From assembly GCA_023444705.1 (NCBI GenBank), contig JAEXMB010000025.1, positions 1 through 24,176 of the forward strand: a stretch of 24,176 nt of DNA. The letters are read 5' to 3'. Shown piece by piece: positions 17,930 through 24,176 of this stretch (position 1 is the stretch's first letter; each line of letters opens with the position of its first letter). Under the pieces are notes generated by a model. That model did not search any database, was not told where the DNA came from, and saw nothing but the letters and a program-made list of their open reading frames with translations. Position numbers and translations under genes: made by a program. The DNA is from Pseudomonadota bacterium. Lineage in GTDB: Bacteria > Pseudomonadota > Alphaproteobacteria > Micavibrionales > UBA2020.

Positions 17930-18574
17930 TTAGGCGTCTTTTTTCTTGAATTCGATTTCGATCAGCAGGTCGACGTCATCGCCGATCATCGGAATATACT
18001 GGTTGAAGTCAAAGTCCGAACGCTTGATCTTGCCCGTCGCGGAAAAACCCATTGCGGGTTGCTTGCTCATGGGGTGTTCGGCATAGGCACCGTTGAAGGT
18101 GACATCGAAGGTGACGGGCTTGGTCACGCCGAGCAGCGTCAGGTCGCCGTGCATCTTGCCGGTGGTGTCACCCGTTTTCTCGATGCGGGTCGAGGTAAAG
18201 GTGATGGCGGGGAATTTACCTGCATTCAGCCAATCGGCACTGGTCGACAGTTCCTTGTCGAAATCCTTTTTATCGGGATAGGGATAGTCGGTTTTGATCG
18301 ACAGCGGGTCGACGCTGGCCTTGACGCTGCTTTTGGTCGGGTCGGCGGGGTCGAAGTTCAGCTCGGCCTCGGCCTTGGCAAAGCGCGCGGTATAGTGCGA
18401 CAGGCCCATATGGCTGACCTTGAAGGTCACGCTGGTATGCGTTTCGTCCGACACATAGATGCCCGCAGGTAGCGTGCCGGGGGCGGCAGTTTGCGCGATA
18501 GCGGGAGTTTCAAGGGCAAAGCCCGCAACGATGGCGGCGGCGGCAAGGGCGGTTTTGATCGAGGTGCGGATCAT
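17930..18574 (-). CDS. Periplasmic YceI-family protein (second copy)
   Basis: The 214-residue protein has a signal peptide (TALAAAAIVAGFAL, cleavage likely after AIA near residue 27). It carries the classical YceI sequence: DETHTSVTFKVSHMGLSHYTARF, ADWLNAGKFPAITFTSTRIEK, MHGDLTLLGVTKPVTFDVTFNGA, and the C-terminal MGFSATGKIKRSDFDFNQYIPMIGDDVDLLIEIEF. This copy is closest to the well-studied isoprenoid/quinone-binding YceI. AGGAGA lies 9 nt before the ATG. It is the first gene of the three-gene minus-strand cluster. A weak promoter (TTGATC, 17 nt, AATATC on the minus strand) may lie at the end of the upstream OsmC gene. Confidence 0.95.
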   Translation of the reverse strand: MIRTSIKTALAAAAIVAGFALETPAIAQTAAPGTLPAGIYVSDETHTSVTFKVSHMGLSHYTARFAKAEAELNFDPADPTKSSVKASVDPLSIKTDYPYPDKKDFDKELSTSADWLNAGKFPAITFTSTRIEKTGDTTGKMHGDLTLLGVTKPVTFDVTFNGAYAEHPMSKQPAMGFSATGKIKRSDFDFNQYIPMIGDDVDLLIEIEFKKKDA

Positions 18575-18670
18575 AAAGGCAATTCTCCTGACAGAAACGG
18601 CTGTGGCGGCGGGCGGATGCCTGCCGCGTGAAAAGCAACTGTCACGATATTGGCGCGGCAGGGGTAAAGA

Positions 18671-19165
18671 TCAAGTTAAAGCGGGGGCTAAATCCGCCGT
18701 ATGCACGATGGCACCGTTGACCAGGGTGCGCTGGACGGGGCATTTGACTGCCACATCGTGCAGTTTCTGCTTTTGTTCCGCGCTCAGGCTGTGGCCGGTG
18801 ATGGTAATTTCCTTATCAAAAATATCCACCAGCGGGGCGGGGCGGTCGCCGGTCTGGCCCGGCGCGGGCAGGCGCGCGGCATCGCTTTCGCCCAGTTCGG
18901 CGCGCTTGACCTTGCGGTGGCTGAGTTTGACCGACACATGCTCAAGCGGCCATTTCTGCTGGATCGCGTACCAGCGCACGGTCATCGCCGTGCATTCGCC
19001 AAGTGCCGCCAGCAACATGTCGTAGGGGGCAGGACCAAGGTCGGCACCGCCAAAAGACTCAGGCTCGTCACCGGTCAGCGCATGGCCTGAAACTTCGATA
19101 TCGACGCTATAGGCGCTTTTGCCGTTTTCGCTGACGCTGGCGGTGATGGTTTTAGCTTCTGACAT
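18671..19165 (-). CDS. OsmC-family redox protein (peroxiredoxin-like)
   Basis: The 164-residue OsmC/Ohr-fold protein carries the peroxidatic Cys58 in LGECTAMTVRWYA and the resolving Cys142 in VAVKCPVQRTL. APYDMLLAALGECTAMT plus KWPLEHVSVKLSH places it in the OsmC-like group also found fused behind alpha/beta hydrolases. It probably reduces organic hydroperoxides. The start at 19165 lies inside the end of the antiporter gene (14-nt overlap), so the two are translationally coupled. Longer readings of this frame run through antiporter sequence and are rejected. The ribosome binding site is weak (AAAGG). The specific substrate is unknown. Confidence 0.92.
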   Translation of the reverse strand: MSEAKTITASVSENGKSAYSVDIEVSGHALTGDEPESFGGADLGPAPYDMLLAALGECTAMTVRWYAIQQKWPLEHVSVKLSHRKVKRAELGESDAARLPAPGQTGDRPAPLVDIFDKEITITGHSLSAEQKQKLHDVAVKCPVQRTLVNGAIVHTADLAPALT

Positions 19166-20399
19166 CGGAGGGCCTTTCAAAAAATTGTCCAAGGGTTGAG
19201 GTAATGCAATCCGCCGTGCGCTGGCGATAGGCGATCTCGACAAAGCGCGATAGCACGGCCGTCCATAGCGGACTGAAGACAAGGCTGAGCGCGATGACGG
19301 CCAGCGCGATCTTGTAGCTTTCGTCGCTGAGGATGCCGTGACCGAGTGCCGCCGCGGCAAGAATGAATGAAAACTCGCCGATCTGGCTGATGGTCAGGCC
19401 GGTGACGAAACTGCATTTCCAGCGGTCAGCGGGGAGTGAGACCTTGAGCAGCGCGATCGAGCTGACGGTTTTGAACAGCATGCTGCCCAGCAACAGCAAA
19501 GTGATGAGCGGCGCGTTGCGCGCGATGACGTCAAAGTCGAGCAACATGCCGATAGACAGGAAAAACACCATGATCAGCACGTTTTGCATCGGCTCGATAC
19601 GGTGCAGGATGCGCTCGCGCGATGTCGAATTGCCCGCGACCAATCCCGCAAGAAAAGCGCCAAAGGCGGGCGACAGACCCGCAAGTTCCGACAAGCCCGC
19701 CGCGATCAGGCACAGTGCGATGGCAGCAACGGCGATCAGTTCGGGTTGCTGGTCGATGATGGTGCGAAACGGCAACGATACCTCGCCTTTGCGGGTCAGG
19801 TACCATACCAGCGCCGCCAGCAGGGCCAGCGCCCCGCCGACCTTGGGGATGAACGACAGGTCCAGCCCGCCGCCGGCACCCGCGGTGGCGGCACCCATTG
19901 CATTGAGGACAAGGATCATCGGCACAAAGATAATATCCTGCGCAATCAGCACGCTGATGGCGACCTGTCCCGTGCCTTTGTCCTTGAGGTTCACGGATTC
20001 AAGCAGCTTGATCGCAACAGCGGTCGAGCTGAGCGAGATGATGAAGCCATAGGTGATCTTTTCCGCCAGCGTCATGTCAATGGCAAGGCCGATCAGGAAG
20101 GTCACGCCAAGGCTGAGCGTGACAAGCCCGAGGGTCACGACCATCGCGGGCTTGTAGCTGTCGCGGAAGGATTTGAGCGGCAGTTCCATGCCGAGGATAA
20201 ACAGCAGCAGGATGACGCCCAGCTCGGCTACGGTGCGGACCTGTTCCTCGCTGTGGATGATGTCGAGTACGGACGGCCCCAGCAACGCGCCAGCCGCGAC
20301 ATAGCCGACCATCGGCAATTGCCGCATCCACACCAGCAGGGTCGCGGTCAGGGCGGCAATGAGTGTGATGAGGCCAAGGTCGATGAAATGAAGGGGCAT
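19152..20399 (-). CDS. CPA2 monovalent cation/proton antiporter (Kef-like, no RCK domain)
   Basis: The 415-residue integral membrane protein has about 12 hydrophobic helices and fits the Na_H_Exchanger (CPA2) family. Recognisable blocks are LLFILGMELPLKSFRDS, FIISLSSTAVAIKLLES (the CPA2 unwound-helix region), and LAGLSPAFGAFLAGLVAGNS. KefB and KefC are about 600 residues with a cytosolic RCK/TrkA-N domain. This protein stops after the membrane part (C-terminus FFERPSDVRS), so it lacks nucleotide- or glutathione-gating in cis. The overlap with the OsmC gene suggests an electrophile- or peroxide-related role, in line with Kef biology, but that is inference. K+ versus Na+ specificity cannot be read from the sequence. 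Confidence 0.9.
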   Translation of the reverse strand: MPLHFIDLGLITLIAALTATLLVWMRQLPMVGYVAAGALLGPSVLDIIHSEEQVRTVAELGVILLLFILGMELPLKSFRDSYKPAMVVTLGLVTLSLGVTFLIGLAIDMTLAEKITYGFIISLSSTAVAIKLLESVNLKDKGTGQVAISVLIAQDIIFVPMILVLNAMGAATAGAGGGLDLSFIPKVGGALALLAALVWYLTRKGEVSLPFRTIIDQQPELIAVAAIALCLIAAGLSELAGLSPAFGAFLAGLVAGNSTSRERILHRIEPMQNVLIMVFFLSIGMLLDFDVIARNAPLITLLLLGSMLFKTVSSIALLKVSLPADRWKCSFVTGLTISQIGEFSFILAAAALGHGILSDESYKIALAVIALSLVFSPLWTAVLSRFVEIAYRQRTADCITSTLGQFFERPSDVRS

Positions 20400-20461
20400 T
20401 GAAAACCTGCGAAAGGGGTGGGTGTCTTTGGCTTAACTTAGCACGCGGACCGCAAACGGCA

Positions 20462-20490
20462 ACGCCCCCGTGCGGCAAACACGGGGGCGT
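20462..20490 (-). terminator. Strong hairpin between the TPR-like gene and the antiporter gene
   Basis: ACGCCCCCGTG and CACGGGGGCGT form a perfect 11-bp GC stem with a 7-nt loop. It lies 29 nt after the minus-strand stop of the TPR-like gene and 62 nt before the antiporter start. On neither strand is it followed by a clear T-run. It could be a weak terminator, an mRNA-stabilising stem or an attenuator rather than a full intrinsic terminator. Confidence 0.5.
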
Positions 20491-20519
20491 CGGCGTCGGG
20501 GCGGTATAAGCCCCCGGCG

Positions 20520-21194
20520 TTACTTGTTCAGGCTGCTGACGGGTGGCTTTTGGCTTTTCATCTCGGCCTGTGCGATCAGCTCGCGCAGTTCCTGGCGGCG
20601 GCCTTCGTCGGCCAGCTTGCGGCCCGGGCGGTCAGGTGCGGCAAGACCGGTTTTCAACACCGTCAGGGCTTGTTCATTCTTGCCTTTGCCCAGCAGGTAC
20701 TGGCCGTAGAAGTAATTGGCGTCGATGCTGTCGGGCTTGATCTCAAGCGCTTTTTTGAACATGGCATCTGCCTTGTCGGCATCGCCGAAGCCAATGGGCC
20801 AGCCGGGAACCTGATCGTAGAGCGAGCCAAGATAGGTATAGGCCAGGCCATTGAGGGCGTTAGCGTCGATCTTGATGGCGGTTTCAAGCTCTGCCTTTGC
20901 CTGCTTGACCAGCGGCAGGGACGACAGGCCGCGGTTGAAGCTTGCCTCGGTCGCAAGTGCGATGGCGTGCCAGATGCGCGGCTCCGCGCGGGCGGGCGCG
21001 GCTTCGGCCAGCTTGGCGGCGTCGGCGACCAATGCGCGGATGGCGCTTAGGCGCTTGTCCTTGTCGGGTGTTTCATATTTGATGATGGCCCATTGTTTCT
21101 GGATGGGGGCCAGACGGTCGTTGACGCTGTCAGCGCGCGCAGGCGAGGCGATCAGCAAGGTCAATGCGGCAAGCAGGCAGAGCAGGCGGGTCAT
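20520..21194 (-). CDS. Secreted TPR-like protein of unknown function
   Basis: The 224-residue protein has a signal peptide (LLCLLAALTLLIASPARA, cleavage near residue 22), so it is probably periplasmic. The rest is helical with tetratricopeptide-type pairs: AKAELETAIKIDANALNGLAYTYLGSLY, ADAMFKKALEIKPDSIDANYFYGQYLLGKGKNEQALTVLKTGL. The spacing and the LG..Y...P..A pattern fit two or three TPR units. The Asp-rich GFGDADKADAMF turn resembles small TPR proteins described as TRAP-associated or envelope TPR proteins, but no specific family is claimed. No strong Shine-Dalgarno precedes the ATG. It lies between the fadL-like terminator and the hairpin at 20462-20490. Confidence 0.75.
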   Translation of the reverse strand: MTRLLCLLAALTLLIASPARADSVNDRLAPIQKQWAIIKYETPDKDKRLSAIRALVADAAKLAEAAPARAEPRIWHAIALATEASFNRGLSSLPLVKQAKAELETAIKIDANALNGLAYTYLGSLYDQVPGWPIGFGDADKADAMFKKALEIKPDSIDANYFYGQYLLGKGKNEQALTVLKTGLAAPDRPGRKLADEGRRQELRELIAQAEMKSQKPPVSSLNK

Positions 21195-21228
21195 TGCGGT
21201 GTTTCTTTCACTGTATTTCAGGTTGAAG

Positions 21229-21266
21229 AAAACCGCCGTACCACGGTCAGGCAGTACGGCGGTTTT
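21229..21266 (-). terminator. Intrinsic terminator of the FadL-like gene
   Basis: AAAACCGCCGTAC (21229-21241) and GTACGGCGGTTTT (21254-21266) form a 13-bp perfect stem with a 12-nt loop. Read on the minus strand it ends in a short T-run and lies 19 nt after the FadL-like stop. The symmetry would also allow function on the plus strand. Confidence 0.8.
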
Positions 21267-21285
21267 TGTAGCAAGTACGCCGGTC

Positions 21286-22569
21286 TTAGAACTTGAAGTT
21301 CACGCCGACGGTCGCGATGTTGACGTTGGCGTCGAATTCACCCTGCACGTTACCGGTGACAGCACCGCCAGCCGTTGCAAAGTTTTCGTCGATGCGCGAA
21401 TCCATCGCATGGATATAGGTGTAGTTCATGTCGATGCTGGTCGCGGGGTTGATGTTGTAGCTGGCACCAAGCGAGGTCCAGATGCGATCCGTTTCAGGAA
21501 TGCGGAAGGTGCGGTGATCGGTGTCAACCGCGCTCTGGTCATAGGCCAGACCGCCGCGGAAGGTCCACGCATCGCTATGCTTGTATTCCGCGCCAACGGC
21601 GAAGAACCAGGTATCATCCCAGCTTTCATCCACGCTTTGCAGGGTGGTGCCGCTGTCGCTGACGACGGTCAGGTCGTCAAACAGCGACCAGTTGGTCCAT
21701 GCCACTTCGCCCATCAGCGACCATTTGTCGTTGAGTTCGTGAACGAGGCCCGCCGACAGGACATCGGGGGTGGTCAGGCCTGCTGTGGCGGCGGTGGTAC
21801 CTGCGGGGACAACAGCGCCGGTCGAACTTACGGTGCGGATGTTGCCGTCAAGTTTTTGTACGACGCGGCTGCGATAGTTGACGCCAACGCGGGTATCGTC
21901 AGTGGCTTCCCACAGTGCGCCAATGCCCCAGCCAAAGGCGATGTCATCGCCCTTCAGGGTCGTGCGGCCATCGCCAACGCCGTCAAAGAAGGCGTTGGTC
22001 AGTTTGGCATCCGCATATTGTGCCTGCACGTTACCGCCGATCGAAAGACGGTCATTGATCTTGTAGGCGACGGTCGGTGCGACGTTGATGGTCATCAGCT
22101 CGGATTCAAGCGCCGCATAGCGACCGACCCAGCCGTTATCGTATTTGGTCGACAGGCCAAAGGGGGTGTTGACGGCAACGCCCGTGCGCCACTGATCGCC
22201 AAGGCCCAGATCGACCATTGCGTAGAATGACGGAACGACAGCACCAACGCCTGCGTCACCGCCTTCGCCGCGACCGGCTGTCAGTGCGCCGCCAAGGCTG
22301 TCCGTTGCGCTTGTCGTGCTGAACTTCGCGCTCGGCAGAACATAGGAGGCAACGACGCTGCCCTGCGTGCCGTTTTCAAGGCGGGTCATGCCGGCGGGGT
22401 TGAAGAACATGGTGGACAGATCATCGGCCTTGGCTGAGGCGCCGGCAAACGCCGCACCTTGCAGCGAGCTGCTTTGTTCCTTGAGCTGGAAGCCAGCGGC
22501 GTTGGCGGTGGCAACGCTCAGGCAGAGTGCGGCAACGCTGGCCGCCAAAATCATCTTGTGCATGGTCAT
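21286..22569 (-). CDS. Outer membrane protein of the OmpP1/FadL/TodX family
   Basis: The 427-residue beta-barrel precursor has a signal peptide (MILAASVAALCLSVATANA, cleavage before AGFQLKEQ). The hatch-region signature GFQLKEQSSSLQGAAFAGASAKADDLSTMFFNPAGM includes the family NPA motif. Alternating strands run to the C-terminal VNIATVGVNFKF, ending in Phe as outer membrane barrels do. The family imports long-chain fatty acids or other hydrophobic compounds. The start at 22569 is chosen for AAGGA 8 nt upstream; ATG 22563 is an alternative, and the upstream extension of the frame has no signal character. It is likely monocistronic, with its own terminator at 21229-21266. No fad genes are nearby, so the substrate is open. 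Confidence 0.93.
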   Translation of the reverse strand: MTMHKMILAASVAALCLSVATANAAGFQLKEQSSSLQGAAFAGASAKADDLSTMFFNPAGMTRLENGTQGSVVASYVLPSAKFSTTSATDSLGGALTAGRGEGGDAGVGAVVPSFYAMVDLGLGDQWRTGVAVNTPFGLSTKYDNGWVGRYAALESELMTINVAPTVAYKINDRLSIGGNVQAQYADAKLTNAFFDGVGDGRTTLKGDDIAFGWGIGALWEATDDTRVGVNYRSRVVQKLDGNIRTVSSTGAVVPAGTTAATAGLTTPDVLSAGLVHELNDKWSLMGEVAWTNWSLFDDLTVVSDSGTTLQSVDESWDDTWFFAVGAEYKHSDAWTFRGGLAYDQSAVDTDHRTFRIPETDRIWTSLGASYNINPATSIDMNYTYIHAMDSRIDENFATAGGAVTGNVQGEFDANVNIATVGVNFKF

Positions 22570-22712
22570 GTTGTCGTTCCTTGTAAGGGGATGCAGAATT
22601 GTTATTGCGGCATCGAGTTTAAAGCGCCTATCGTGCGTGTAAAGCACGAACCATTGTTGCGCTGCCGTATAAGGCGCGAACACCTGTTTCCGCGCACAAA
22701 AGATTTAAAGTG

Positions 22713-22979
22713 ATGGAAAATAAAGACTGGCAAGATGTCATAAGCGGCAAAGTCGAGGTGCGTGTGACGCCACGCGCCGCGCGCACACGCATCCTGGCAG
22801 AGCCGCTGGCGCAGGGTGGCTGGTCGCTCAGGGTCTATGTCACCTGCGTGCCCGAGGACGGCAAGGCCAATGAAGCCGTGATCGCAGTGCTGGCCAAAAC
22901 ACTGAAACTGCCCAAATCGGCCATTACGATTTTGCGCGGGCATACGGGGCGCAACAAGCTGGTCGAGATCGCGCGCTAG
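22713..22979 (+). CDS. YggU/DUF167-family protein
   Basis: The 88-residue protein has the complete DUF167 pattern: VEVRVTPRAARTRI at the start, LRVYVTCVPEDGKANEAVIAVLAKTLKLPKSAITILRGHTGRNKLVEI at the end. The fold is a small alpha/beta domain of unknown function, usually encoded near yggT. Here yggT is absent. An ATG at 22713 is preferred over the GTG at 22710. The ribosome binding site is poor (AAAG). Its TAG stop (22977-22979) overlaps the stop codon of glucokinase on the other strand (22978-22976). Confidence 0.92.
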   Translation: MENKDWQDVISGKVEVRVTPRAARTRILAEPLAQGGWSLRVYVTCVPEDGKANEAVIAVLAKTLKLPKSAITILRGHTGRNKLVEIAR

Positions 22980-23947
22980 CGCGCCGCCGTGCGTGCCAGC
23001 AATACGCGCATGCCTTCAAGCGCGGGATAGGGGTGCGTGACGGCGTAAACCGCAATCTGGCGCAGGTAATCGCTATAGGCGCCCTTGTCGGCAAAGGAGC
23101 GCGCAAAGCGGCTGTGCATGAAATGGTCAAGCCATTGCGGAATGATGCCGCCCGCGATGTAGATACCGCCAGTGGCGGTGAGCGTCAGCGCAAGATTGCC
23201 CGCCATGACGCCCAGCCAGTGGCAGAACAGGTCAAGCGCCTCGCCCGCGACAGGGCAGCTTTTGTCAAGTGCGCGCGCGGTGATCTCCGGCGCTGTCAGC
23301 GGGTTTGCGTCTTTTTCGTCCAGCCGCGCGATTGCCTGATAGAGCAGCGGCAGGCCCGTGCCCGAGACCGCGTCTTCGGCCGAGACGTGGCCGTCGCCCT
23401 TGATGGTGCGCAGGTGTTCAATGATGGCATATTCACGTGCCGAGGTGGCGGGCAGGGTGGCATTGCCGCCCTCGCTGGCGATCACATGGCTGACGCCATC
23501 GACGAAAATGATCCCCGCCATGCCAAGGCCCGTGCCGGGGCCGATCACGCCGATGGGGCCGTGATGCGCGGGCGTACCGCCGCATACCTGCACGCAACCG
23601 CCCGCGCCGATGGCGGCAATGCCGTGTGCCAGGGCCTCGAAATCGTTGACGGTGATCAGCGTGTCAAGTGCAAGGTCTTTCTTGAGTGCGCTGCGCGTGG
23701 TGTTCCATGACGGCTGGTTGACCAGTGTCAGCGCATCGTCGTGGGGCGATAATGTGGCCGCGATGGACAGCGCCGCATGGCGTACGCTGACACCGTGTTT
23801 TTCAAGATAGGCGCGCGCGGCGGCGGCGATGCCTGCATGGTCTGCGGCGCGCAGTACTTCTACGCGCGTCACGCGGCTGTCCTGCACCAGTGCGAAACGC
23901 GCATGGGTGCCGCCGATGTCGGCGATGAGGGCGGGTGCCGTATTCAT
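22976..23947 (-). CDS. glk: Glucokinase (Glk, ATP-dependent, bacterial type)
   Basis: Glucokinase phosphorylates glucose to glucose 6-phosphate in the cytoplasm. The 323-residue length matches E. coli Glk (321). The phosphate-binding DIGGTHARFAL (residues 10-20), the catalytic VNDFEALAHG with D102, GPGTGLGMA (137-144), E159 in SEGGN, E191 in VSAEDAVSGTGL, and GGIYIAGGI are all recognisable. One departure is that the usual SEGGH glucose-binding His (E. coli H160) is Asn162 here. The ATG overlaps the TGA of the upstream partial gene (ATGA at 23947-23944), which implies an operon with a sugar-phosphate enzyme. No ribosome binding site is needed if translation is coupled. Confidence 0.93.
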   Translation of the reverse strand: MNTAPALIADIGGTHARFALVQDSRVTRVEVLRAADHAGIAAAARAYLEKHGVSVRHAALSIAATLSPHDDALTLVNQPSWNTTRSALKKDLALDTLITVNDFEALAHGIAAIGAGGCVQVCGGTPAHHGPIGVIGPGTGLGMAGIIFVDGVSHVIASEGGNATLPATSAREYAIIEHLRTIKGDGHVSAEDAVSGTGLPLLYQAIARLDEKDANPLTAPEITARALDKSCPVAGEALDLFCHWLGVMAGNLALTLTATGGIYIAGGIIPQWLDHFMHSRFARSFADKGAYSDYLRQIAVYAVTHPYPALEGMRVLLARTAAR

Positions 23948-24176
23948 GCGCTGTCCACCGCGTTGCCAACCTTGCGCGCGCGCACGGTTTTGTCGAGGTC
24001 AATGCCGCGCAACACGCCCGCCGCCGCCAGCAGGCGCCAGCCGGCCATCAATTGCAGGTAGCCGCCAAAGTTCTTGCTGGCGGGAATGCGAAAAGTCGCA
24101 AAAGGCGTGTCAAAGCTCGCAATCGCCAGTACCTGCAGGCCCACCCCGTCGCGCAGGACTTTTTGATAGCGCTCTA
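23944..24176 (-). CDS. Partial gene, C-terminus of a probable SIS-domain sugar isomerase-type protein
   Basis: Only the last 76 codons lie in the window; the 5' part runs off the right edge. The visible end contains TFRIP, then YLQLMAGWRLLAAAGVLRGIDLDKTVRARKVGN. This resembles the C-terminal helix and tail of GlmS/AgaS-like double-SIS proteins (IP..., LQLLAYHLA..RG.DLDKPR...KV). Linkage to glucokinase through an ATGA overlap agrees with a role in hexose or amino-sugar phosphate metabolism. The family call rests on a short stretch seen by eye. A different sugar enzyme cannot be excluded. Confidence 0.5.
   Translation of the reverse strand, partial: ERYQKVLRDGVGLQVLAIASFDTPFATFRIPASKNFGGYLQLMAGWRLLAAAGVLRGIDLDKTVRARKVGNAVDSA

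Noticed and set aside
22620..22645. CGTGC...GCACG inverted repeat upstream of the FadL-like gene, as a FadR-type operator
   Set aside because: The arms are only 5 nt, do not match a known FadR site, and no regulator gene is nearby.

Overview
The window is GC-rich, densely packed bacterial chromosome, and gene content and sequence style point to a free-living alphaproteobacterium. The pointers are an ECF sigma factor with a membrane anti-sigma and a small periplasmic sensor-like protein, full-length cobalamin-dependent MetH, a short KamA-type radical SAM protein, a single-copy chemoreceptor, and a FadL-type outer membrane protein (hence Gram-negative). The order cannot be fixed from this stretch. 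No rRNA, tRNA, CRISPR array, phage gene, transposase or insertion sequence was seen.

Layout, left to right. Positions 1-1859 hold a plus-strand ECF sigma / anti-sigma / CnrX-like trio, coupled by two ATGA overlaps and closed by a bidirectional terminator. Facing it on the minus strand is an unrecognised 1190-residue protein (1912-5484) whose C-terminal half appears to contain about five copies of a beta-hairpin-plus-helix module. A short AT-rich gap carries back-to-back promoters for that gene and for mscL. Then come a methyl-accepting chemotaxis protein and a small GIY-YIG-like protein (plus), facing rimO and an M3 metallopeptidase (minus). At 12004-16769 a KamA/EpmB-like protein and metH run on the plus strand, 8 nt apart.

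From 16770 to 22569 all genes are on the minus strand. They are a yceI / cytochrome b561 / yceI cluster, a CPA2 cation/proton antiporter without an RCK domain translationally coupled to an OsmC protein, a secreted TPR-like protein, and a FadL/OmpP1 porin. The right end has a plus-strand YggU/DUF167 gene. It is followed by minus-strand glucokinase, which overlaps by ATGA the end of a truncated gene that looks like a SIS-domain sugar isomerase.

Functional themes are envelope and stress physiology (ECF trio, MscL, YceI/b561, Kef-like/OsmC, FadL), one-carbon and radical SAM chemistry (MetH, KamA, RimO), peptide turnover (M3) and hexose phosphorylation (glk). Three convergent gene pairs meet with almost no space: a 1-nt gap, a 0-nt gap, and overlapping stop codons. 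The most novel-looking item is the 1190-residue orphan with internal repeats.
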